Assembly (NCBI GenBank): GCA_018816905.1
Contig: JAHIVB010000006.1
Coordinates: 98,632 to 162,631, forward strand
Direction: 5' to 3'
Source: Bacillota bacterium
GTDB lineage: Bacteria > Bacillota_I > Bacilli_A > Izemoplasmatales > Hujiaoplasmataceae
Length of the DNA stretch: 64,000 bases
In this document: piece by piece, positions 9,504-17,166 of the stretch
Position numbering within the stretch: position 1 is the stretch's first letter
How the letters are laid out: every line of letters starts with the position of its first letter
The notes under the pieces: model-generated
Database searches by the model: none
The model's input: the letters and a program-made list of their open reading frames with translations, nothing else
Told to the model about the DNA's origin: nothing
Position numbers and translations under genes: made by a program

Positions 9504-10642
9504 AGTTTTCCTTCACCTTCTTCCATTTCGAGAAAAATAAAGATTTCGCGAAATATCGCCATCATAACATCCACTACTATAGAATTACCAGCTTGAAAAT
9601 ATGCCTGAGTTCTTGATACGACAATTTTAAATTCATCGGTAAACCCCATTAGACGCAACGCTTCTCTCTCCGTCAACATCCGTCTTTTACCTTGTATGGT
9701 AATATAATTATCTATTCCTGCTCTATGACAATTTCCCATCGTTGCCAATATTGGCCGAGCTATTTTTAAATCTGTAATAGGTTTTTGATAAAAACCGCCG
9801 CTTCCTCCTTGCATTACAAAGTGGTCGACAGTGGCTGACAAAAAATATTGACTTTGCACTACCCCCGGAATGTTATCTATAATAATTTTGCCATTTTGCT
9901 TATCAAACCTAACTGCCCCTTCAAAATTGTTTTCTATAGTAAAATCTGTCATTGAAAACATGCAATCAATTTTATCCTGAGGAAAATTAAAGTGCCCATT
10001 AATTGGCCTTTTGAAGCCTACGGCGAAATATCTTCTTCTAGTTTGAGGAATTCCAAAATCTTTAGCGTCCAGCACACCTGAGAACACGTCATATTCTAAA
10101 TTATCAAATATTCTATTAATAATCGAAATAGTCTTTTTCTTGTCATGAAAAGTGACTCCTCTAACATTTTCATAAACAAACACATTAGGTTGTATTTCCT
10201 GAATTAGCCTTGCAAAATCATAAAACAAAGTTCCTCTAGCGTCCTCAAAACCTTGCTGATATCCGACACTTGAAAAACTTTGACAAGGACTTCCTCCAAT
10301 AAAAACATCAACTTCTCCCTTAAAGTCATTCCCATCAAGCAAACAAATATCTTCATAATACCTTGAAGGATCAAGTTGATAATTGGAAAGATAACTTTGT
10401 TTCACGAAATTAGTTCTTCTTGTTTTAGAAAGATAAAGATTATCAACATATTCTTTTTTTTCATCAAAAGAAGCAAGCGAGCGAATATAATTAAGCTCTC
10501 TCTCGTGGTCGTATTCAATTTCCCTGTCTCCGTTATCACATGCAAAAACAATTTCATGAGGTTGATTCATTCTAAGAAGCGCAAACTCAGGAGATCCGAT
10601 TCCACTAAATACAGTAGCAATTCTAACTTTTCTCTTAATCAT
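9500..10642 (-). CDS. DNA (cytosine-5-)-methyltransferase, second copy
   Basis: C5-cytosine DNA methyltransferase, 380 aa, complete. Motif I TVFSGIGSPEFAL binds S-adenosylmethionine, motif IV GGSPCQSFS has catalytic Cys120, motif VI is ENVRG, motif VIII PQTRRRYFAVG and motif X QAGNSIVV. The target recognition region between motifs VIII and IX (about residues 210-310) differs almost completely from the neighbouring methyltransferase, so the two probably modify different sequences or strands. The chosen ATG lies inside the end of the upstream methyltransferase gene (eight-base overlap) and has only a weak ribosome binding site, suggesting translational coupling. It protects host DNA from the operon's nuclease, inferred from context. 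Confidence 0.93.
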   Translation of the reverse strand: MIKRKVRIATVFSGIGSPEFALLRMNQPHEIVFACDNGDREIEYDHERELNYIRSLASFDEKKEYVDNLYLSKTRRTNFVKQSYLSNYQLDPSRYYEDICLLDGNDFKGEVDVFIGGSPCQSFSSVGYQQGFEDARGTLFYDFARLIQEIQPNVFVYENVRGVTFHDKKKTISIINRIFDNLEYDVFSGVLDAKDFGIPQTRRRYFAVGFKRPINGHFNFPQDKIDCMFSMTDFTIENNFEGAVRFDKQNGKIIIDNIPGVVQSQYFLSATVDHFVMQGGSGGFYQKPITDLKIARPILATMGNCHRAGIDNYITIQGKRRMLTEREALRLMGFTDEFKIVVSRTQAYFQAGNSIVVDVMMAIFREIFIFLEMEEGEGKL

Positions 10643-11738
10643 CAAAATTCACAACTTTCATTATTTCAATGATGATCTTTTCTAAAACATTGACAACAAT
10701 AGAATTTCCTGCTTGTTTATACGCTTGGATATTGGAGTTAGAATAAATAAAAGAATTATCAAACCCCATCAATCTATAGCATTCTCGATGAGTAAGTTGA
10801 CGAATCACTCCTGATTTTCCATTCCATTCACCAACATAAGCGCGATTCAATACATCAATTCTATCTTTCACTTTGCATAATGGTTCAAATATGAAATCGC
10901 CGTTCCAGTTAAATTGTTGATTTGCTTTTTGAGTTTGAAAAATTAACGGATCCACATGAGCACGCCGAATATACTTTGGGTTTGTAACAAACTCAAACCC
11001 CTTGCGGCCCAAATAGTAATGAGCAGGAATTTTCCCTTTATCAAGGAATTCTTTAGAAAGGGGTCTGTCTTTGACCTTTTCCGGTTCTTTCATCACAACG
11101 TTATGATCCAAGAAACCAATAACATAAACCCTTTTTCTATTTTGAGGAATACCGTAATCTTTTGCATTTAGTAAAAATGATTGGGTTTTATATCCCGATG
11201 TTTCAAATAAATCAGAGATGATTTTCCAAGTATTGTTTTTATCATGAGACAGCATCCCAGCAACGTTTTCATAAATAAATACTTTGGGCTTAATTTGTTT
11301 AATCAATCTCACAAAATCATAAAAGAGGGATCCTCTAATATCTAATAAGCCTCCTTTTTTCCCTATTACAGAAAAACTTTGACAGGGACTTCCACCGACA
11401 AAAAGGTCAACAATTCCTTCATATTTTGTTCCATCAATGTATCTAATATCTTCATGCCACTGTTCCTCAGTTATTTTGTAGTTATCAAAATACGTCTTCT
11501 TGACGTGATTTGTTTTCTTGCTTAAATTATATAACTTTGATACATACGCTTTTTTCTCATCATATGTAAAGTTTTTGATGAATTTATGAATTTGTTGTGT
11601 ATCATTTTCTAGGGTTATTTCTCCGTTATCGCATGCAAATACAATTTCATAGTCGATCCTCTGCTTGGAAAGCGCATGTTCAATTGCCCCTATTCCACTA
11701 AATACTGTTGCTAGTCTTAAAGGCCTATTTATCAACAT
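10635..11738 (-). CDS. DNA (cytosine-5-)-methyltransferase, first copy
   Basis: C5-cytosine DNA methyltransferase of 367 aa. It shows motif I ATVFSGIGAIEHAL, catalytic motif IV GGSPCQSFSVIG (Cys119), ENVAG, PQNRKRVYVIG and C-terminal YKQAGNSIVV. The N-terminal 160 residues are clearly paralogous to the following methyltransferase, including the unusual long insert between motifs I and IV (FDEKK/YDEKK segment), while the target recognition region is different. It starts inside the end of the 292-aa gene with an AAGGAG site nine bases before the ATG. A paired set would suit an asymmetric recognition site needing one enzyme per strand; this is inference. Confidence 0.93.
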   Translation of the reverse strand: MLINRPLRLATVFSGIGAIEHALSKQRIDYEIVFACDNGEITLENDTQQIHKFIKNFTYDEKKAYVSKLYNLSKKTNHVKKTYFDNYKITEEQWHEDIRYIDGTKYEGIVDLFVGGSPCQSFSVIGKKGGLLDIRGSLFYDFVRLIKQIKPKVFIYENVAGMLSHDKNNTWKIISDLFETSGYKTQSFLLNAKDYGIPQNRKRVYVIGFLDHNVVMKEPEKVKDRPLSKEFLDKGKIPAHYYLGRKGFEFVTNPKYIRRAHVDPLIFQTQKANQQFNWNGDFIFEPLCKVKDRIDVLNRAYVGEWNGKSGVIRQLTHRECYRLMGFDNSFIYSNSNIQAYKQAGNSIVVNVLEKIIIEIMKVVNFDD

Positions 11739-12603
11739 TTTCCACTCCTTCTAAAGTAATTATATTATGTAAAAAATCAATCAAAAATATTGTCTTGTTT
11801 TTATCTAAATTTTGTTTCATTTTTAGAACGTATTGCATATAAATTTCGTGCATCGTTGTATTCCCTTTTAGCATTATTTGCAATTGTCCTTGGGAATTAA
11901 TGCGAGTATAAACGTTAATTTTCAATCCGTAAGCATCCATAACATAATTGTGTCCATTAAAATCCAAAATATTAGATAGAGATAACACCTGTGATATTAG
12001 GTCGCATACAAGAGGTTGATCCAGTAACCCAAAGTATAAGCTGTTGTCTGAAGCCGTTGGATGAAGATTAGAATTTGTGGCTTTCCTTCCAAGGATTTTT
12101 TTTTGAATATTAAAATATACGATATGCTTTTTGAGAGCAAGTTTTTCAATTGAATTAGCATTCTTATTATATTTATATTTTAAGAATCTTAGAAAATTAT
12201 TATATGCTGCAGATATAATATGATGCCAGTATAGGTTTTGTGCAACAAGATTATTGTTGGTTTCGAAATATCTTATTAAGTATTCCAATTGAGGTATATC
12301 TGCAAGATCAATAATATTATATCTAAGTGATGTACCCAAAGACAATTCAAGAAGACTTTTCATGACTTCAAGACTATGAATGTATTTTTCAGCAGTTATA
12401 GGTTTAAGCCCTCTTTTCAATATACAATAGTCAAAAAATTCTACTTTATTTAATGAATTATATGATAACGAGGATGGGGTTGAGAGGTGAATAATGTCTT
12501 TTTCCCCATCCTCAAGAAGAGCTTTTTCTTCAGGATAATCAACATTTCCATTTGGATATTTCCCTTTGAGATAGTACAAGTAGTTGTGAATTGAATTGTG
12601 CAT
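11725..12603 (-). CDS. Uncharacterised first gene of the R-M operon (292 aa)
   Basis: Not recognised as a known family. Residues about 50-160 (FFDYCILKRGLKPITAEKYI, then a helix-rich stretch) resemble the SAM-like core-binding domain of tyrosine recombinases, but no R-H-R-Y catalytic set is visible downstream, so it is unlikely to be an active integrase. The C-terminal half looks like a mixed alpha/beta domain. An AGGAGGTG ribosome binding site precedes the ATG, and the gene overlaps the first methyltransferase by fourteen bases. As the first gene it may be the regulator or a DNA-binding specificity subunit; both are guesses. Confidence 0.7.
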   Translation of the reverse strand: MHNSIHNYLYYLKGKYPNGNVDYPEEKALLEDGEKDIIHLSTPSSLSYNSLNKVEFFDYCILKRGLKPITAEKYIHSLEVMKSLLELSLGTSLRYNIIDLADIPQLEYLIRYFETNNNLVAQNLYWHHIISAAYNNFLRFLKYKYNKNANSIEKLALKKHIVYFNIQKKILGRKATNSNLHPTASDNSLYFGLLDQPLVCDLISQVLSLSNILDFNGHNYVMDAYGLKINVYTRINSQGQLQIMLKGNTTMHEIYMQYVLKMKQNLDKNKTIFLIDFLHNIITLEGVENVDK

Positions 12604-12976
12604 TGAGCTGCACCTCCTCTTATGCTAATGATGTTCATAATATATACTCTAAATTTGAAAGAAAGGATGGCGAATTGAATAAAAATCAAGCCTAAAATTA
12701 TTTCAAAAATCAACACGCTACTAAAAATATTATATCATTCATATGAACATTGGTGTTATGTTTTTAGAAAAAAACATATTAAAAACCAATATTAGGCATA
12801 AATTTGAAACGTTTTTCAAAAAAGTTTTTTTTGAAGTGGATGTTACCTGTGAGAAAATGCGAATAAATATCACGTATATACTATTAATTAAAAGTAAAAA
12901 TGTAAAATTAAGCAAAAAATATTACATATTGCATATGACATGCTATAATGAACTTATCAATATTTAGGAGGAAAAA
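12604..12976. other. AT-rich divergent intergenic region
   Basis: Spacer between the leftward R-M operon and the rightward heliorhodopsin gene. It should hold both promoters. The base composition is extremely AT-rich and an open frame of 74 codons at 12743-12967 has neither a ribosome binding site nor protein-like composition, so I do not call it a gene. Only the heliorhodopsin promoter is visible with some support. Confidence 0.5.
12921..12949 (+). promoter_or_regulatory. Probable promoter of heliorhodopsin gene
   Basis: A perfect -10 hexamer TATAAT (12944-12949) is preceded at 17 bases by ATTACA, four of six matches to TTGACA. The start codon lies 28 bases downstream, behind an AGGAGG ribosome binding site. 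Confidence 0.5.
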
Positions 12977-13771
12977 ATGGAACTAACTCAACTTAAAAAA
13001 CTTAGAAGATTTAACATGATTATGGGCGGACTTCATCTCATCCAAGGAATCTTAATGTTATTCCTTGCAGCGACCGTCATTCAAAAAATAGGTGAATTTC
13101 AACCAACGATTACACAAAACTACTTATTCTACAATATGACTACTCAATCACTTGAACTAGCAAGTAAAGAATTATTCTCATTGCCGTTTGGTGTATTAGT
13201 AGCTGTATTCTTACTACTATCTGCTGCTGCACATGCACTCATCTCTTTACCAAACAAATTAAACGACAAGTACAACAAAGACTTAAAAGAAGGAATCAAT
13301 CAATTCAGATGGTTTGAATATGCATTAAGCTCTTCTGTCATGATTGTATTGATTGCGACTCTATTTGGAATCTATGACATTGCTTCCTTAATCTTAATCT
13401 TTGTCGTCAATGCTTCCATGAACTTATTTGGACTTGTGATGGAACAACTCAACTCCAAAAGAGCCAAAGAAGGAAAAGTCAACTGGGGCCCATTCGTATG
13501 GGGATCCTTTGCAGGTCTCGCTCCTTGGGTTGCAATCTTACTTTACATGTTCGGCAATGGTAACTTTAGTGAAGTACCTTGGTTCGTATGGGCGATCGTT
13601 GGAACCTACTTCGTAGCGTTCAATACTTTCCCTGTTAATATGGTTCTTCAATACAAAAAGGTTGGAAAATGGAAAGACTATCTTTACGGTGAAAGAACTT
13701 ATATCGTATTAAGTCTTGTGGCTAAATCCATTCTTGCTTGGCTAGTTCTTTTTGGAGCTATGCAACCATAA
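12977..13771 (+). CDS. Heliorhodopsin
   Basis: Seven-transmembrane retinal protein of 264 aa. Diagnostic heliorhodopsin segments are the N-terminal LRRFNMIMGGLHLIQG, the TM3 motif RWFEYALSSS (Arg111, counterion Glu114), FGLVMEQ, FNTFPVNM and the TM7 segment SLVAKSILAW with the retinal Schiff-base lysine at Lys250. The Arg-to-Glu spacing equals that of the founding heliorhodopsin. Family members have slow photocycles, face the membrane with the N terminus inside and usually do not pump ions; a sensory or enzyme-regulating role is suspected. AGGAGG sits before the ATG, and a rho-independent terminator follows. No carotenoid cleavage or carotene synthesis gene is in the window, so the retinal source is unknown. 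Confidence 0.93.
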   Translation: MELTQLKKLRRFNMIMGGLHLIQGILMLFLAATVIQKIGEFQPTITQNYLFYNMTTQSLELASKELFSLPFGVLVAVFLLLSAAAHALISLPNKLNDKYNKDLKEGINQFRWFEYALSSSVMIVLIATLFGIYDIASLILIFVVNASMNLFGLVMEQLNSKRAKEGKVNWGPFVWGSFAGLAPWVAILLYMFGNGNFSEVPWFVWAIVGTYFVAFNTFPVNMVLQYKKVGKWKDYLYGERTYIVLSLVAKSILAWLVLFGAMQP

Positions 13772-13777
13772 TCAATT

Positions 13778-13806
13778 AAAAAATGCTAGATTTTTCTAGC
13801 ATTTTT
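13778..13806 (+). terminator. Rho-independent terminator after heliorhodopsin
   Basis: AAAATGCTAGA and TCTAGCATTTTT form an eleven-base stem with a four-base loop and run into T residues. It lies between heliorhodopsin and the next gene, so read-through may set the downstream level. Confidence 0.8.
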
Positions 13807-13820
13807 GTTAGGAGCATCCA

Positions 13821-14774
13821 ATGAATGTCAAAAATCCGGTATTATTCCAAGGTAGAAAGAAAAAGGATCATTATTTTGAAGGCTGGTATTTCAAAGCAGT
13901 AAGCTCAGATGAATTATATAGTATTGCACTAATACCAGGTGTCAGTATTAACAAAATCGACCCTCATTCTTTCATCCAATTATTTATCTCTGAAAAGACT
14001 GAAAAAGACGTCAGTCTACAAACCTATTATTTTCGGTTCCCTCTAGAGGACTTCAATTGTGAAGACACTCCTTTTTCGGTTCGAATCGGAAATAATTTAT
14101 TTTCAAAAGAAGTTGTAGATATTGATCTCTTCAATGAAAACGTTCGTTTAAAAGGATGTTTGAAGATTTCAGGCATGGAACCCATCAAGACAAGTCTTTA
14201 TAGCCCTAACATCATGGGCCCATTTGGATACCTGAATTTTATGGAGTGCTATCATGGTGTGGTATCCATGAATCATCAAATAAACGGATCTTTGCAATAT
14301 AACAATCAAGAAATCTCCTTCAAAAACGCGAAGGGATACATTGAAAAAGACTGGGGAAAATCATTCCCCAGCAAATACATTTGGCTTCAAACGAATCACT
14401 TTAAAGAATCAACAACTTCCTTAATGTTATCTTATGCGACCATTCCTTTGGGAGCTCTTCATTTCAAAGGGTTGATTGCGAATATGATCATCCATGAAAA
14501 AGAATATCGCTTTGCGACCTATAACTTTTCCAAAATCAAGATTACAGAATTAAAACAAGATGAAGTGAGACTTCAAATTAAAAAAGGGAGATACAAACTC
14601 TTTCTTCATGCAAAAACAGAAAAACAAATAGAATTGAAGTCTCCTTCCAATGGTTTGATGATCAATCAAATCAAGGAAGGGCTTTCCGGATGGATTCATA
14701 TCAAGTTATATGAGTCTCAGAAGTTAATCTATGAAGACACTGGATGCCATTCAGGAATTGAAATCATGATGTAA
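13821..14774 (+). CDS. Tocopherol cyclase-like protein
   Basis: Homologue of the tocopherol cyclase family (PF14249), 317 aa. Hallmarks are HYFEGWYFKAV near the N terminus (residues about 17-27), the central YIEKDWGKSFPSKYIW and the following QTNHF, which line the cyclase barrel. No signal peptide or membrane segment is seen. Plant and cyanobacterial members close the chromanol ring of vitamin E, but many bacterial members occur without tocopherol synthesis, so the substrate here is unknown; a lipid or isoprenoid-derived hydrophobic compound is plausible. It follows heliorhodopsin by 50 bases with a terminator between, and has its own TTAGGAG site. Confidence 0.8.
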   Translation: MNVKNPVLFQGRKKKDHYFEGWYFKAVSSDELYSIALIPGVSINKIDPHSFIQLFISEKTEKDVSLQTYYFRFPLEDFNCEDTPFSVRIGNNLFSKEVVDIDLFNENVRLKGCLKISGMEPIKTSLYSPNIMGPFGYLNFMECYHGVVSMNHQINGSLQYNNQEISFKNAKGYIEKDWGKSFPSKYIWLQTNHFKESTTSLMLSYATIPLGALHFKGLIANMIIHEKEYRFATYNFSKIKITELKQDEVRLQIKKGRYKLFLHAKTEKQIELKSPSNGLMINQIKEGLSGWIHIKLYESQKLIYEDTGCHSGIEIMM

Positions 14775-14867
14775 CTATTAGGAATCTATTTATTTTTTCC
14801 TAAATCATGATATTATAATATATATGAATTCATTACTCTTCTACTAACGAACAAAGGAGTTTTGACT

Positions 14868-15284
14868 ATGAACAAGAAAACACAATCGATCTTTTCCTTG
14901 GTATTTACAATCGTTATCCTCGGTGTGGTCGGCATCCTTATGCTCATCTCTTCAAAAGGGGCACCCATTTCCGTGAATTCCGAAACAAGCCAGTTAGAAA
15001 TCGGTGGCATTCTATATGCCAAAACCATTGATATCGACAATACAGTTCAAATTGAGTTGGTGAGTCCCAAAGATATTCTCGCAAGAACAAACGGTTCTGC
15101 AATTGGTAGCGTCCGGTCCGGATATTTTACCATCGAAGGTGACCTTGCCGTATATCTTAATTTAGGGGATTATCATCTGGATTGGATTGAAATCATCGAT
15201 GGAGACGAATACTATTACATTAACTTAAAGACAGAAACCGAAACTACTGCCATCTACAATGAACTATTAGAACTACTGGACTGA
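14868..15284 (+). CDS. Membrane-anchored protein of unknown function (138 aa)
   Basis: Short protein with one N-terminal membrane segment (about residues 8-28) and an extracellular beta-rich acidic domain. I chose the ATG that has AAGGAG eight bases upstream rather than a TTG six bases earlier. No known domain recognised. A TATTATAATATA sequence about 50 bases upstream could serve as its -10 region. The gene ends in a shared bidirectional terminator. Confidence 0.75.
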   Translation: MNKKTQSIFSLVFTIVILGVVGILMLISSKGAPISVNSETSQLEIGGILYAKTIDIDNTVQIELVSPKDILARTNGSAIGSVRSGYFTIEGDLAVYLNLGDYHLDWIEIIDGDEYYYINLKTETETTAIYNELLELLD

Positions 15285-15313
15285 TTTACTTGAAAGAAAA
15301 TATATTTAATCCT

Positions 15314-15348
15314 AAAAAAGAGAGAATGCCGCGCATTCTCTCTTTTTC
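15314..15348. terminator. Bidirectional terminator
   Basis: AAAGAGAGAATGC pairs with GCATTCTCTCTTT around a CGC loop, a thirteen-base perfect stem with A and T tracts on either side. It separates two convergent genes and can stop transcription from both. Confidence 0.9.
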
Positions 15349-15349
15349 T

Positions 15350-15706
15350 TTATTCAGTCAATTTTTTATGCTTTAGCTTGTAATACAAAAATAATCCTCC
15401 TGATACCAACAACGGAACTTCAACTGTGATGATGGTAAGCCACTTTTCACTGGTATCCCGATAAAACTTAAACAGGAAGAATAATCCGATGGCTGCCGCA
15501 ATCATCAAAAATCCAAGAATCAATTCTTTTTTCCATAGTAAAATTAGGATTCCAATCAAAATAAGTCCTGGCAAAGAATTCATAATGAATTCTAGTAACA
15601 TTCCGCCAAATGTATCTGTACCATCGAAAGAGTCAAAAGACATCAAGATGATAAAAGCTCCAAGCAGAAGGATTAAGTACTTACAAATCTTTACTGCAAT
15701 TTTCAT
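15350..15706 (-). CDS. Small integral membrane protein (118 aa)
   Basis: Four hydrophobic segments and a short charged tail (YYKLKHKKLTE). GGGGG precedes the ATG by about nine bases. No family recognised. The region upstream holds an 18-base perfect palindrome that could be an operator. Topology suggests N and C termini on the cytoplasmic side. Confidence 0.75.
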   Translation of the reverse strand: MKIAVKICKYLILLLGAFIILMSFDSFDGTDTFGGMLLEFIMNSLPGLILIGILILLWKKELILGFLMIAAAIGLFFLFKFYRDTSEKWLTIITVEVPLLVSGGLFLYYKLKHKKLTE

Positions 15707-15740
15707 AAAGATTCCCCCTTCAACTTTATTTTATTCCACT

Positions 15741-15758
15741 ACTTGAATTAATTCAAGT
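15741..15758. promoter_or_regulatory. Perfect 18-base palindrome
   Basis: ACTTGAATTAATTCAAGT is its own reverse complement. It lies 35-52 bases upstream of the small membrane protein start and just after the GH4 stop codon. It resembles MarR-type operators (TTGAA...TTCAA); it has no T-tract, so it is a poor terminator. Confidence 0.4.
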
Positions 15759-15774
15759 CAATAAAGGACTTTTT

Positions 15775-17142
15775 TTATTCGAGGTAACAAGAGAGATAAG
15801 GTCGGATGGCATCGACGATTTCACGAAACATTTTTCTTTTAACGCTAGGAGACAAACTTTCTGTGAGTGGATCGTTCATCAAAGCATCCATTGCGTAGTT
15901 CAAATCTTTTTCATCAAATGCTTCCATTAGCAATTCATGGATTTCCATATGTTTTAACGTCAAATCCACAAGTTCTTCCTTCATCTCCCCTGAAAATACA
16001 GGTTGAACACTGTCTTTTCTGAAATAAGCATTGGTTTCAACCACTCTGCCTAGGGGAAGATTTGGTATTTGACCCATATTAGGCATATTGACGTTCGTAA
16101 TGAATTTGTCAAACCCAAGAAGTGCTTTGACTTGTTCCACGCCTTCTTCTCCAGAGGCGTGGATTTCAACTGGTTTTGACCCATATGCAATCTCTTTTGC
16201 GGACCGGTCTCCCTTTTCCATAATTTCAATTCTAAAGTCGACAGGTGTAAGGAAATATTTCCAGTGTTGAATCATCAATGGGCTTTCAACATACCATTCC
16301 TTGGGTAAAAACTCAACCAAGTGACGATCTCCTGCGGCTGCAATGGTATTGTATTTAAAGAACAGATCAAACTTCACCATGTCAGAACCTCCCCATGGAG
16401 CCCCTTTCCTCAGTTCTTCTTCTGTGAACCATCCTTTATCTTTGTATTTTAGTGCGAACTTCTCATAAATGGGCATCAAATCAATATTTTTATACGTTGC
16501 ATAATTAATCCAAGTGAAATGATTAATCCCTTGAACATTGACTTCAATCTCCGTATGAGATACATCGATTCCGGTTTCTTCTTTCAATGCTCTTGCGAGT
16601 ATTCTTTGAGTTCCGAATACTTCATGACAGTTTCCAAAGGCCTTGATCTTTGGAAACACATGATATAACATTTCAACACACATCGTCATCGGATTCGTAA
16701 AATTAATAACCCAGGCATTCGGACAATTGAATTCAATCGCAATTGCAATGTCAAAATACATCGGCATCATAATCAAGGATCTGAAAATCCCTGCAGGTCC
16801 AGCCGTGTCTCCGACCGGCTGGTAAACACCATATTTTTCAGGGATATGAACATAAGCTTTCATCTCTTCAAAAGTACCAGGCAAAATTGAAATAAATACA
16901 AAGTCAGCGTCTTGTAAGGACTCTTCCAACGTATCCGCCACAACAAACTGAAAAGCATGATTCGCTTCCGGTAATTCCATCATTTTATTTCCAATGATGG
17001 AATTATTAACCGCAGGTTCCCTCACGATATCATATAAAGATACAATACCTTCAATATCGGTACAAAGTGCTAAATCACTCATTAAGTTTCTAGCCCAAAG
17101 CCTAGAGCCTCCACCTATATACGCTATTTTTATTTTTTTCAT
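15775..17142 (-). CDS. Glycoside hydrolase family 4 (alpha-galactosidase/alpha-galacturonidase type)
   Basis: NAD- and Mn-dependent glycosidase of 455 aa. The Rossmann motif AYIGGGSRLWARNL is at residues 7-20. The metal ligands Cys172-His173 (GNCHEVFG) and His208 (INHFTW) are in place, and GDTAGPAGIFRS (111-122) resembles MelA/LplD members more than 6-phospho-beta-glucosidases. GH4 enzymes cleave through redox-assisted elimination. I chose the internal ATG because the AGGAG site lies just before it and would otherwise be coding. No sugar transporter or phosphotransferase gene is adjacent, so the substrate is open. It sits 25 bases after the XRE-PrsW gene and may be co-transcribed with it. Confidence 0.85.
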   Translation of the reverse strand: MKKIKIAYIGGGSRLWARNLMSDLALCTDIEGIVSLYDIVREPAVNNSIIGNKMMELPEANHAFQFVVADTLEESLQDADFVFISILPGTFEEMKAYVHIPEKYGVYQPVGDTAGPAGIFRSLIMMPMYFDIAIAIEFNCPNAWVINFTNPMTMCVEMLYHVFPKIKAFGNCHEVFGTQRILARALKEETGIDVSHTEIEVNVQGINHFTWINYATYKNIDLMPIYEKFALKYKDKGWFTEEELRKGAPWGGSDMVKFDLFFKYNTIAAAGDRHLVEFLPKEWYVESPLMIQHWKYFLTPVDFRIEIMEKGDRSAKEIAYGSKPVEIHASGEEGVEQVKALLGFDKFITNVNMPNMGQIPNLPLGRVVETNAYFRKDSVQPVFSGEMKEELVDLTLKHMEIHELLMEAFDEKDLNYAMDALMNDPLTESLSPSVKRKMFREIVDAIRPYLSCYLE

Positions 17143-17166
17143 CGATGTTCTTCTCCTCATTAAGTC

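Noticed and set aside
11725..12603. Tyrosine recombinase/integrase
   Set aside because: Only the N-terminal helical style is similar; no catalytic R-H-R-Y set and no att-like repeats were seen.
12450..12716. Leftward frame overlapping the first R-M gene
   Set aside because: Out of frame with the well-supported 292-aa gene, which has the AGGAGGTG site.
12743..12967. Open frame of 74 codons between the R-M operon and heliorhodopsin
   Set aside because: Very AT-rich, Lys/Ile/Asn composition, no ribosome binding site and it runs through the heliorhodopsin promoter.
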